Origin: a virus
Length of the DNA stretch: 60,804 nt
Direction: 5' to 3' (one strand)
Virus record (IMG/VR): IMGVR_UViG_3300035670_000221
Span: 1-60,804 of that record
The notes beneath the pieces are model-generated. The model was given only the letters and a program-made list of their open reading frames with translations. It did not search any database and was not told where the DNA came from. Made by a program: the position numbers and the translations under genes. Within the stretch, counting starts at the first letter, position 1. Every line of letters starts with the position of its first letter. Below, in pieces: positions 50,901 to 58,795 of this stretch.

Positions 50901-51131
50901 ATGATAAATGATAGCTTAGTACAAGTTGGCAAAGATTTTGATAAGGATAAGAAAAGTACAAAGCATGTTACAAATAGGGTGACAAAAGTTGGCCCAATTG
51001 TAGAAAAGTGCAAAGATTTAGTTGGAGTTTTATATACATACTCTATGGAATTTTATACTTATGGAGAGCAGAATGTAAGTTTAACTATAACATTTGATCC
51101 TAAGTATAACAATATTTTCTATGGTAATTAA
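50901..51131 (+). CDS. Tail-tip module protein A (76 aa)
   Basis: ATG 50901, no strong ribosome site, 15 bases after the Tal stop. It consists almost only of the segment shared with the next two proteins: a basic start (RVTKVGPIVEKCKDLVG), Y-x-x-EF, and a beta strand (NVSLTITFDPKY). It may be the minimal anchor unit of a family whose larger members carry receptor-binding domains, or a truncated member. Confidence 0.55.
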   Translation: MINDSLVQVGKDFDKDKKSTKHVTNRVTKVGPIVEKCKDLVGVLYTYSMEFYTYGEQNVSLTITFDPKYNNIFYGN

Positions 51132-51132
51132 C

Positions 51133-51924
51133 ATGGCTAGAATTATACAAAACTTTCCTAGAACTGAGCGTCGAACTGATATTGTGGATTTAGTAAATCC
51201 ATATATAAAAGAATTTGATGCTAATAATTCCTCTGTAAGTTTAGATATAAATTTAAATCCTAAGTCTATGCCATGTAGTGTAAACCCCCCTATCCGCCCT
51301 GATAGTTATGCTCGCGTTAAATATGGTGGAGATTACACGCGGCCAGAAACTTGTACTTCCGATGCTTGCTGCGACGGGACAATTACAGCATTTTATATTG
51401 TTGATGGTATAGAACAAATAGGGGGCTATACAACTAATGGTACATCTATAACTGTTCCAGAAGATGGGTGTTATTATGTGCGTATTAAGGGAGGCGGCTG
51501 GGGAATTAGTTATTTTATGGGCGCGCAAACAGAATTAATACTTTACCATAATGGTTCTGCAATTGCCTCAGGTAATAGAGTAACTACAGGATATATTGCA
51601 CTACTTGGTCCGGTAATTTATTATACTCCACCAGTTTCTAATCTATTTGCTGTAATTGAAGCCAAGGCTGGAGATACTATTTCTGCTTCGATGAATGCAA
51701 GTGGGTTTTCTTTATGTTATGGGTGGGTAGCAGGGACTTATTTAAGAGGGTCATTCCAAGTTTATACTAGTGAAATGGAGGTCATACTAATAGCCTCTGC
51801 TGAGAATGTTCTAGCATCTCCTCCCGAGCCTCCTCTGGAATATCCAGAAGGAACTGTTGTTGATCCAATTGAGGCTAGAATAACGCTCTTAAATCCCGCT
51901 AATAGTCAAACATTAATAGGTTAA
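51133..51924 (+). CDS. Tail-tip receptor-binding candidate B (263 aa)
   Basis: Start at ATG 51133, two bases after the previous stop. Residues 1-45 match the shared anchor (RRTDIVDLVNPYIKEFDAN, then SVSLDINLNP). After a Cys-rich linker (CTSDACCDG) comes an all-beta domain resembling a C1q/TNF-like jelly roll (VPEDGCYYVRIKGGGWG, LILYHNGSAIASG, IEAKAGDTISASMNASG), a fold used by many phage receptor-binding proteins. Role is inferred from these features and position after the hub. Confidence 0.6.
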   Translation: MARIIQNFPRTERRTDIVDLVNPYIKEFDANNSSVSLDINLNPKSMPCSVNPPIRPDSYARVKYGGDYTRPETCTSDACCDGTITAFYIVDGIEQIGGYTTNGTSITVPEDGCYYVRIKGGGWGISYFMGAQTELILYHNGSAIASGNRVTTGYIALLGPVIYYTPPVSNLFAVIEAKAGDTISASMNASGFSLCYGWVAGTYLRGSFQVYTSEMEVILIASAENVLASPPEPPLEYPEGTVVDPIEARITLLNPANSQTLIG

Positions 51925-51928
51925 ATAT

Positions 51929-53056
51929 ATGAATGAATTACAAAATATAGGAAAAAGTCTAGCTAAAACTAGAAAAAGTAAACAACAAAATGAACGCCGT
52001 ATAACTAAAAATACTCCAACAGTAGAGCGAAAACTGGATATTATTGCCTCTGATACTAATTATGTATTAGAATTTCCTTATAGAAACGCTAATAATGTAA
52101 TGTTAAATATATATATCAAACCTGATAATTGTTGTGAATGTCTGAAAGGTTATACACCAGAAGGGAGACAGGCTTGGGGAGATATAACGGGTTATGAAGG
52201 AGTTCCGCCTCCAACTAGTATCCCATCGGATATCCCTGCCTCTGGTGGAGCGGAAGCAAACTACACAGGACCGGTATCAGATGGTTTATACCATCAAAAT
52301 ATTCTTAGTAACATTGGAACAGCAGGAGTAGACGATAGTTCTTGGTTCGCATATCCCGGCTACCCTTTCTTTCATTTACTAGATGGTTGGGATACCAATC
52401 CGGTTAATAGATACGGTGATTTTACTTCTACTAGTATGTCATTAATTACTCCTACAGACGGAGTTTATTTAATAAAGTATACTGCTAATGTAACAGGAGT
52501 AACTACAAATACTAGTAAAGTAACTGCTGCTATAAGAACGAGGGCCAATGGTACAGATGAATGGATAAATTCTTCTACTAAAATATTTTCTATTGAGAAA
52601 GGAAACTTAGGGGAAGATTTTGAATACGGAGTAAACGGTAGACTTTATTTGAACATATTAATTTATGCTATATGCTATCCATTAAAAGCCTTAGAAGAGG
52701 TAGCGGGGTGGATTAAAGCAGAAGATGTTCTTTACTGGAATCCTATGGGTCTTGGAAATGGTAGACTTGAGGTAACTTTAGTTGGAGAGGGTTATGGTAT
52801 AATAACAGGCATAATTACAGACAATGCAACTGGGCTACCTTTAGTTGGCGTTGATGTATATCTAGATTATGATATTGCTAGAGAGCCAGCGTACACAGAT
52901 GAGACTGGAAGATATACATTCTACAATGTGCGCCCAGGTCAGCAAAAAGTAACTGCTTCCAAGTCTAATACTGATGGTTATATAGCACAAACTCAAATGG
53001 CTACAGTTAAAATAAATGAAATTACTACTTTAGGTTTCTTATTAACACATTTATAG
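51929..53056 (+). CDS. Tail-tip receptor-binding candidate C with CarboxypepD-reg-like domain (375 aa)
   Basis: ATG 51929 is four bases after the previous stop. The N-terminal ~65 residues repeat the shared anchor (TPTVERKLDIIASDTNYVLEF), followed by a CCECL motif. The middle is a C1q-like beta domain (SLITPTDGVYLIKYTANVTG). The last ~85 residues (GIITGIITDNATGLPLVGVD, YTDETGRYTFYNVRPGQQ) match carboxypeptidase-regulatory/CNA-B-type Ig domains common in adhesins. Likely a tail-tip adhesin. Confidence 0.65.
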   Translation: MNELQNIGKSLAKTRKSKQQNERRITKNTPTVERKLDIIASDTNYVLEFPYRNANNVMLNIYIKPDNCCECLKGYTPEGRQAWGDITGYEGVPPPTSIPSDIPASGGAEANYTGPVSDGLYHQNILSNIGTAGVDDSSWFAYPGYPFFHLLDGWDTNPVNRYGDFTSTSMSLITPTDGVYLIKYTANVTGVTTNTSKVTAAIRTRANGTDEWINSSTKIFSIEKGNLGEDFEYGVNGRLYLNILIYAICYPLKALEEVAGWIKAEDVLYWNPMGLGNGRLEVTLVGEGYGIITGIITDNATGLPLVGVDVYLDYDIAREPAYTDETGRYTFYNVRPGQQKVTASKSNTDGYIAQTQMATVKINEITTLGFLLTHL

Positions 53057-53065
53057 GAGATAATT

Positions 53066-53326
53066 ATGGCATATCCAACAGGATTAAAAATATTTATTGA
53101 TGACGAGGACTGTACTTATTATATATTTGGGGATAATACATTTACTCCCGACGATGAAAATAATGTTTTCAGAGGTATAGATATAACTCCGTACCTTAGA
53201 TCAATAGATAATATTTCAAACGATAAAAACTACAAGCCCAATCCACAGGGCGCAAATGTACACAAGATTGAAATTACCGCAGAAGATGGAAACGGGCGCG
53301 TGGAATGTAGAGTTGAGGTTCGGTAG
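53066..53326 (+). CDS. Small tail-module protein (86 aa)
   Basis: ATG 53066 with ATAGGAGATAATT. An acidic beta-rich protein (IFIDDEDCTYYIFGDNTF, VHKIEITAEDGNGRVECRV). It resembles small tail-tip accessory proteins in composition only. No motif recognised. Confidence 0.6.
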   Translation: MAYPTGLKIFIDDEDCTYYIFGDNTFTPDDENNVFRGIDITPYLRSIDNISNDKNYKPNPQGANVHKIEITAEDGNGRVECRVEVR

Positions 53327-53331
53327 GTATT

Positions 53332-53556
53332 ATGGTAAAATGGACTATAGAATCCTCCTTAGATAGAGAATACATCTATGAGAAAGCAGCAATGCTTGGA
53401 TGGTTTGACGATCCACCAAGAGTACAAGTACGAGAGTATATTGGTATGGAGGGACGCTGGTATCTAATAGAACCGTATGAAGAGGAATGCAATTGCCCTA
53501 GTTTGATACGCCCAACGAAAGCGTTGGCAAGTAGGTTAGGTAAAGGAGAGCAATGA
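53332..53556 (+). CDS. Small tail-module protein (74 aa)
   Basis: ATG 53332 is five bases after the previous stop. It contains YEKAAMLGWFDDPPRVQVRE and a late pair of Cys (EEECNCPSL), but no recognised family. Its 3' end holds AAAGGAG, the ribosome site of the glycosyltransferase gene it overlaps by four bases. Confidence 0.55.
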   Translation: MVKWTIESSLDREYIYEKAAMLGWFDDPPRVQVREYIGMEGRWYLIEPYEEECNCPSLIRPTKALASRLGKGEQ

Positions 53557-54743
53557 AAATTTTATTTGTAGGGGACTCACCGACTGTTAATACAGGCTTT
53601 GGAATAGTCTCTAGAAACTTATTAAACAGACTTTATAATAAAGGTCATGAAATTCATGTGCTGGGAATTAACCATCATGGAGAGCCTTATGATCAGAGGA
53701 AATTTCCATATCCGATCCATCCCTGCGAACCGGGCGGGGGGATGGACAAGTTGTTTGGCCTCAACCGTCTATGGCAGATTGTACCACATGTGCAGCCCGA
53801 CCTTCTATTTTATTTTAATGATCCGTGGATCATAGAGAAATACGAGCAGCACAGGCCCGCAACTATCTCGGCCCCCTACCTCAAGAGGATAGCCTACTTC
53901 CCTATCGATGCTGGCCCCCTCAAGCCTAGTACAGCAGAGTTTCTAAGTGAATTAGATGCTCAGATTTGTTATTCAAAGTTTGCAGAGCGTATTGTTATAG
54001 AAGCAAACAAGGGGGTGAGGCCGGATAACTTACACCAGATATATCACGGAGTAGACTCTGATATATTCTATCCAATAAACCAGCAGAAAGCACGGCAGCA
54101 ATTAGGCATTCCTTTAGATGCATGGGTAGTAGGCATGGTAGCGCGCAATCAGTATCGAAAGAGATTTGATATATTGATTAGTGCGTTTGCCAAATTTGCT
54201 AAGGACAAGCCTGATGCAAAATTATACTTACATACAGCCGTAGATGATGTTGGATTTGATTTAGTTGATTTGATCAAGAATCAATTTGATCTAGAAGGTA
54301 AGTTAATTCTTACCGAAGGGGTAACGCCGGCTAAGGGAGTTCCAGATGAGATGCTAAATCTTATCTATAATTCCTTTGATGTTAATGCTCTTATTAGTCT
54401 TGGCGATGGCTTTGGATTACCGGTGGCAGAGTCCATGGCAGTAGGGTGTCCGCAGATTGTGAGCGATCACTCTTGTTTGAAGGAATTAGTTGATGGTCAT
54501 GGCGGTTTAACAGTTAAGAATGCTGGCTGGCTACTACATACTGCTGGCATTAATACTTGGGGCGGATTAACAGATGAAGATGATCTAGTACGGAGTCTAG
54601 AATGGGCTTACAATCACAAGGAATTAATGCGTAAGCGCGGAGAAGATGGGTACAACTTTATAAAGCAGCCCCAGTTTAACTGGGACAATATTGCTGATGA
54701 GTTTGATAGTCTCATAAAGGGACTATTTCATATTATTAATTAA
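53553..54743 (+). CDS. GT4-family glycosyltransferase (396 aa)
   Basis: ATG 53553 overlaps the previous stop. Full GT-B enzyme: N-terminal KILFVGDSPTVNTGFGIVSR (acceptor domain start), IYHGVDSDIFYP linker, VGMVARNQYRKRFDILISAF, and the donor-site end GDGFGLPVAESMAVGCPQIV with the Glu pair typical of the E-x7-E motif. It retains glycosyl configuration when adding a sugar. Its place at the end of the tail operon suggests modification of tail or fibre proteins (inference). Confidence 0.88.
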   Translation: MKILFVGDSPTVNTGFGIVSRNLLNRLYNKGHEIHVLGINHHGEPYDQRKFPYPIHPCEPGGGMDKLFGLNRLWQIVPHVQPDLLFYFNDPWIIEKYEQHRPATISAPYLKRIAYFPIDAGPLKPSTAEFLSELDAQICYSKFAERIVIEANKGVRPDNLHQIYHGVDSDIFYPINQQKARQQLGIPLDAWVVGMVARNQYRKRFDILISAFAKFAKDKPDAKLYLHTAVDDVGFDLVDLIKNQFDLEGKLILTEGVTPAKGVPDEMLNLIYNSFDVNALISLGDGFGLPVAESMAVGCPQIVSDHSCLKELVDGHGGLTVKNAGWLLHTAGINTWGGLTDEDDLVRSLEWAYNHKELMRKRGEDGYNFIKQPQFNWDNIADEFDSLIKGLFHIIN

Positions 54744-54756
54744 GGGGGTGAGCCTA

Positions 54757-55395
54757 TTGGCGTCACTAAATATATTAAACTATCCTGCCAGATTTCAGTT
54801 TAGACAGCCAGGTGTGCCATTTAGTCTACAAAAGGTTGCTTGCACAGATACCTGTATTCAGATGATTCTTCATTATTATAAGGATCGACTACATTCATTA
54901 AATGATATAAGAAAAGATTCTGGCGTCCCTCCTTACGGAAGAGGTTTAAATGTTACGGCGGCTCTTAGAACATTAAGAGCAAATGGAGTTTCACACTATA
55001 ACTGGACGCTAGGATATAGTAGAACATTTATGAGAGCAAAACTAGCCCTTGGTCCGGTCATAGTAAGTGTTAATTATCGTTACTATCCAACATGGCCGGG
55101 ATCAAGATGCGGAGGAAACGATTGTAGAGAAGGCGGCAAGACAGACTGTGGCTTTACTGGCGCTCATGCAGTACTAGTAATCAAGCAAATACCTGTAAAG
55201 AATTCTGCCGGTACAATTGTTCGGTATGATTACTTAGTGCGTGATCCAGACCATAATTCAGCGAGTCGTCCCGAAAAGCCTCGATATGATCGAATGACAG
55301 AGGCACAGTTAAAGCGAGCCATGGAATATATCAAGTATATATCTGGCTGGACTAGGCCATATGTTATCTATCCAACAAGAAGAAAAGTTTTATAA
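54757..55395 (+). CDS. C39-like cysteine peptidase (212 aa)
   Basis: TTG 54757 is favoured: AAGGGGG lies 8 bases upstream, while an in-frame GTG at 54748 overlaps it. VACTDTCIQMILHYY resembles the catalytic Cys motif of C39-like peptidases (Cys29 in this numbering), ALGPVIVSVNYRYYPTW follows, then GAHAVLVIK with the likely catalytic His and VRDPDHN with the Asp. Such enzymes cut peptides after Gly pairs or act on cell-wall peptides. It precedes a holin candidate, so it may be a lysis or virion-associated peptidase. Confidence 0.7.
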   Translation: MASLNILNYPARFQFRQPGVPFSLQKVACTDTCIQMILHYYKDRLHSLNDIRKDSGVPPYGRGLNVTAALRTLRANGVSHYNWTLGYSRTFMRAKLALGPVIVSVNYRYYPTWPGSRCGGNDCREGGKTDCGFTGAHAVLVIKQIPVKNSAGTIVRYDYLVRDPDHNSASRPEKPRYDRMTEAQLKRAMEYIKYISGWTRPYVIYPTRRKVL

Positions 55396-55408
55396 GGAGA
55401 GTGTATAA

Positions 55409-55702
55409 ATGAGACCTCAAGGAATTCTAGTTCCGTACACATTAATAAGTAAGATTCCTCTATTTAATCAGCTTCCACCTGCAACTCAGGCTGTATTGCT
55501 TAGAGCATTAAAGGCAGCAGTTGCGACAGCAGTTGCTATCTTGTTAGCGGCAGCTTTAGGTGGAGTACTATTCCCCGCTGATTGGAGTCCAGTACTTGTT
55601 ATTGCAGTAACAACACTTCTACAGGCAATTGACAAGTGGCTACGGGCAACACCTGATCCGCCAGTCACAGACCCGATTGAGGAACCGGAGCCAGTAGTGT
55701 AA
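55409..55702 (+). CDS. Second holin candidate (97 aa)
   Basis: ATG 55409 with ATAAGGAGAG. Two hydrophobic segments: LLRALKAAVATAVAILLAAA (~residues 30-55) and LVIAVTTLLQAIDKWL (~62-78), then a Pro/Glu-rich tail (DPPVTDPIEEPEPVV). This is a common layout for small holins; pairing with the C39-like gene upstream suggests a lysis or ejection function. Not assigned to a named family. Confidence 0.5.
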   Translation: MRPQGILVPYTLISKIPLFNQLPPATQAVLLRALKAAVATAVAILLAAALGGVLFPADWSPVLVIAVTTLLQAIDKWLRATPDPPVTDPIEEPEPVV

Positions 55703-55708
55703 CTAATA

Positions 55709-55752
55709 GGGAATTGCTTGGAGTAAAATCTAGGCAATTCCCAATCTTTAAT
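55709..55752 (+). terminator. Terminator of the late operon
   Basis: GGGAATTGC plus TTGGA (55709-55722) pairs with TCTAG plus GCAATTCCC (55729-55742) around GTAAAA; nine outer pairs are perfect. AATCTTTAATT follows, a weak T run. It lies right before the promoter of the replication genes. Confidence 0.7.
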
Positions 55753-55757
55753 TATAT

Positions 55758-55786
55758 TTGATCTAATCCCCGGAGTGTGCTATCAT
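55758..55786 (+). promoter_or_regulatory. Sigma70-type promoter for the replication genes
   Basis: TTGATC (55758-55763), 17 bases, TATCAT (55781-55786). The 160-base leader before the SSB gene carries an AT-rich stretch and an antisense tRNA-like sequence. It lacks the GAGTTGCATTGCG motif of the two other promoters. Confidence 0.7.
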
Positions 55787-55839
55787 ATTTATATATATTA
55801 TATAGAGTAGATGCTCTGTATAGTATAGTATCTATATAG

Positions 55840-55915
55840 GAGGGAGTGAAGCCGATGACTTGAACCTCGCGCCGGGACCGGCGTATTATCCAACTGAGTG
55901 CCCCGACTACTATGA
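55840..55915 (-). pseudogene. tRNA-like remnant on the - strand inside the SSB leader
   Basis: Read on the - strand, the sequence shows CTCAGTTGGATAA (D-loop-like), a GC-rich anticodon-like stem (CGCCGG/CCGGCG with too few loop bases) and GGTTCAAGTC (T-loop signature) in correct order. The acceptor strands do not pair and the anticodon loop is too short, so it is not a working tRNA. It could be a decayed tRNA, an attP-type segment, or, since the leader is transcribed on the + strand, an RNA antisense to a tRNA. Confidence 0.4.
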
Positions 55916-55953
55916 GTGGGCCAATTGATCAACACTAGAAGGAGAGAAATAAA

Positions 55954-56688
55954 ATGCCATTTTCCGAAGAGCCAAAGACTCGTTCCTATGACGAGACTCG
56001 CAAGCGAACAAGCGCACAGTATGTAAAGTTTTCAGAAGACTATCGAGTTGTTCTACGCATTCTTGATCCCCACGCACGCACCGTCTGGAAGCATTGGATT
56101 GCGGAAGCGAATGGTGGACGGGGCATGATGGCTAATTGCCCTAATACCCCACAGAACCGTATCTGTCCGGTCTGCAAGCAGATTGATGCTCTTGCCAATG
56201 ATGACCCGCGAAAGATTGAGCGCAAGGCCAAGCGCCGATTTACCGTTAATGTCCTAGACAGAACCCCGACTACAGTATGTAATTCCTGTAATGCTGTAAC
56301 GCCCGGAAAGACTTGCCAGAATTGTCACGCTGATCTTAAGAAGGCTGAGTTTGTCCCGCTCAATAAGGTTAAGATTCTTGAGGGCGGGCCTGAGCTTTTC
56401 AATAAGACACTTAATGCTGTCGAGAAGATTCAGTCCGAAGACTTCGGCGTTGATATCACGGGCTATGATATTAACTTTACTACTACGGGTAAGCTACGGG
56501 ATCGAAAGATTGCTGCGCTTCCACAGCAGCCGTCAGATGTTCCGCTTGATGCAATGCTTGATCCTGAGACTGGTGAGCAGCAGAAGATTTTCGATCTTGA
56601 TCTGCTAGCGGAGCCGACCAGCGTTGAGGAAATCGAGGCAATGCTTCGGGGCGCAACACTAGAGGAAATCCTTGCCATTAGGGGATAA
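55954..56688 (+). CDS. Single-stranded DNA-binding protein, T4 gp32-like (244 aa)
   Basis: ATG 55954 with GAAGGAGAG. SAQYVKFSEDYRVVLRILD followed by VWKHWIAEANGGRGM is the OB-fold start typical of phage gp32-like proteins; CP and CPVC, then CNSC and CQNC provide zinc ligands. The acidic C terminus (EEIEAMLRGATLEEI) is the usual partner-binding tail. It coats ssDNA during replication and recombination. It heads the replication unit after its own promoter. Confidence 0.8.
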   Translation: MPFSEEPKTRSYDETRKRTSAQYVKFSEDYRVVLRILDPHARTVWKHWIAEANGGRGMMANCPNTPQNRICPVCKQIDALANDDPRKIERKAKRRFTVNVLDRTPTTVCNSCNAVTPGKTCQNCHADLKKAEFVPLNKVKILEGGPELFNKTLNAVEKIQSEDFGVDITGYDINFTTTGKLRDRKIAALPQQPSDVPLDAMLDPETGEQQKIFDLDLLAEPTSVEEIEAMLRGATLEEILAIRG

Positions 56689-56694
56689 TTAAAT

Positions 56695-57132
56695 ATGCCT
56701 TATAAAAATAAGGCGGATGCGGAGGCGTGGCGCTTACGATATCAAGAGACAAAAAACTCTAGGCGTCGTGAGCGTTATGCCTCTGATCCTATTTATAGAG
56801 AAAAAATATTAAGCAATAAGTGGAAACCTCCTCCTGCTAAACAGCGAGAATATGAGAAGATAAGTAAGGAACGAAGCAGACTTCGGCGGATTGATAAGAT
56901 ACAAGAAACACAGAACAATCTGTGTGCGATATGCCATAAACCCGAGAGACAAATTTTAAACGGTAAACTTAAATTACTGAACCAAGATCACGACCACGAG
57001 TCGGGAAGACTTCGTGGCTTTCTTTGTATGGATTGTAATACGGGTCTAGGCAAATTTCACGATAATGTTGAGTATCTTAAGTCTGCCATAGAGTATTTAA
57101 TTCTATGGAGGACGAAAGATGGAGGAAGTTAA
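56695..57132 (+). CDS. Recombination endonuclease VII (145 aa)
   Basis: The C-terminal half has the Endonuclease_7 signature: LCAICHKPE, LNQDHDHESGRLRGFLC, CMDCNTGLGKFHDNVEYL, with two zinc CxxC pairs and the DHDH catalytic core. The basic N-terminal half (WRLRYQETKNSRRRERY) probably contacts DNA. It cleaves branched DNA and Holliday junctions before packaging. It overlaps the next gene by 14 bases. Confidence 0.88.
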   Translation: MPYKNKADAEAWRLRYQETKNSRRRERYASDPIYREKILSNKWKPPPAKQREYEKISKERSRLRRIDKIQETQNNLCAICHKPERQILNGKLKLLNQDHDHESGRLRGFLCMDCNTGLGKFHDNVEYLKSAIEYLILWRTKDGGS

Positions 57133-57490
57133 AAGTCTAAGTCAATGGCGCTTTGAGATTAAACGATTTGGCAAGCAGCATTGGGCAAGATTTTACCAAG
57201 CAATGGTGGGCTTTCCAGTATCTAGTTATCCTCGCTTCTATAAAACCTTGGAACGCTACGGTGAAGCCATTTTATTTGACTCCATCGTAGCGGCATCGGA
57301 TCGAACCTTTGACTCTGATCCTCTCAATTATGTAATGAAGATCGCACATAATAAGTGGAAGGAGCAGGAGGAAGAGATAGATGCAGCGGAAGAATACGAG
57401 GCGGATATCGAGAAAGCGAAGCGCCAAAGTCGTCGCCAGAGTGAGGAGTTAGCCAAGAAACTAGATAAGGCAAGGAGGATAAATGGTTAA
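57119..57490 (+). CDS. Small helical protein before the helicase (123 aa)
   Basis: ATG 57119 with GGAGGACGAAAG, overlapping endonuclease VII. An N-terminal Trp/Arg-rich part (LSQWRFEIKRFGKQHWARFY) precedes a highly charged C-terminal coil (EEEIDAAEEYEADIEKAKRQ). It overlaps the DnaB gene by eight bases. This position could fit a helicase loader or regulator, but no sequence family supports it. Confidence 0.5.
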   Translation: MEEVKSLSQWRFEIKRFGKQHWARFYQAMVGFPVSSYPRFYKTLERYGEAILFDSIVAASDRTFDSDPLNYVMKIAHNKWKEQEEEIDAAEEYEADIEKAKRQSRRQSEELAKKLDKARRING

Positions 57491-58784
57491 CGATATACCG
57501 TTCAATGATGAGATGGAGAGGGCAGTAATCGTAGGGGTGCTGCAAGACCCTCTGGTTCTGCCCAAGATTACAGCAGTATTATCCTCCGAAGATTTCTTTA
57601 AGGAAGTCCACAGAGAAATATTCAAGGCTATCGAGTCGGTGGAGACTGTTGACTCCCTGACAATCAAGGACAATCTTAAGCCCGACACAAGGATATATTT
57701 CCAGAAACTCGTAGATAATTCTGACAGACTGCTCCCCAATATTTCTAACATATTTTATTATGCAGAGGAAATCAAGGGCAAGAGTAAGTTACGATCAGGT
57801 ATCGAGTTAGGTAGACAGATCGCAACACTCTGTTACCAAGAACCTTCGTCGGATGAAGCGATGCATAAATTGGAAGAGATGTTTGCATCGTTCCTACAGA
57901 AGCAGATAATCTCTTCCTATATAGAGTCTACCAAGGATGCGTTCCTAGAATTCTCCAAGGAAATCTATGAGCGTACCAAGAAGGTTACGGCAGGAGTAGA
58001 AACAGGATTGATGCAAGTTGACCTATTGGTTAATAGGTTAGAGGACTTGGTAATCCTAGCCGCCCGCCCAGGGATGGGCAAAACTGCATTGGCTATTAAT
58101 GTAGCACGCAATGTCGCACAAGATAAGCCAGTATTGTTCTTCTCGTTGGAACAGTCACGGGATCAGATATTTGAGAGAATGCTATCTGCTGAGTCAGAGG
58201 TAGGTCACGACGAGATTAGGACCGGAGCATTCGTTGCTGATCAAAAGGATCAAACTAAAGTACAGAAAGCGCAGGAAGCGCTTGCTAAAGTATTTGAAAG
58301 AATACATGTGGACGATAAGCCGGGAGTAACGGCATCATATATCGCCTCCGTTGCTAGACAAAAGAAGTATGAGTGGGGAGAGATTGGATTAATAATCGTA
58401 GACTATCTCCATATCATGAGGCTCAATGACAAGTTGCCTACGGTTGAGGCACTTGGAGAAGCCTGTAAAGACCTAAGAAACTTAGGGAAAGAGTTAGGTT
58501 GCCCCGTCCTGTTGCTAGCACAGTTGTCTAGACAGAATGAAAATCGGGAGCAGAATAAGAAACCTAATAAGCGACCACAACTGTCTGACCTTCGATCCTC
58601 AGGAGAGATTGAACAGACAGCAGACATAGTAATGTTCCTCTATCGGGATAGTTACTACGAATTGGCAGGGATGGGACCAGAAGATGACTCAATGGAAGTC
58701 ATCGTGCAGAAGCATCGTAATGGTCGCACCGGAATAGCAACAGTTAGATGGCTTCCTCGCTTTGTGAAATTTAAAGATTTCTAA
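57483..58784 (+). CDS. dnaB: Replicative DNA helicase, DnaB family (433 aa)
   Basis: ATG 57483 has AGGAGGATAA upstream and overlaps the prior gene. The N-terminal domain (FNDEMERAVIVGVLQDP) and C-terminal RecA-like ATPase are both present: Walker A ARPGMGKTALA (~196-206), VLFFSLEQSRDQIFERML, Walker B IIVDYLHIM, LAQLSRQNE (sensor and loop), DLRSSGEIEQTADIVMFLYR. It unwinds the phage fork as a hexamer. No primase or polymerase is in the window. Confidence 0.93.
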   Translation: MVNDIPFNDEMERAVIVGVLQDPLVLPKITAVLSSEDFFKEVHREIFKAIESVETVDSLTIKDNLKPDTRIYFQKLVDNSDRLLPNISNIFYYAEEIKGKSKLRSGIELGRQIATLCYQEPSSDEAMHKLEEMFASFLQKQIISSYIESTKDAFLEFSKEIYERTKKVTAGVETGLMQVDLLVNRLEDLVILAARPGMGKTALAINVARNVAQDKPVLFFSLEQSRDQIFERMLSAESEVGHDEIRTGAFVADQKDQTKVQKAQEALAKVFERIHVDDKPGVTASYIASVARQKKYEWGEIGLIIVDYLHIMRLNDKLPTVEALGEACKDLRNLGKELGCPVLLLAQLSRQNENREQNKKPNKRPQLSDLRSSGEIEQTADIVMFLYRDSYYELAGMGPEDDSMEVIVQKHRNGRTGIATVRWLPRFVKFKDF

Positions 58785-58795
58785 ACGAGGTTAAA

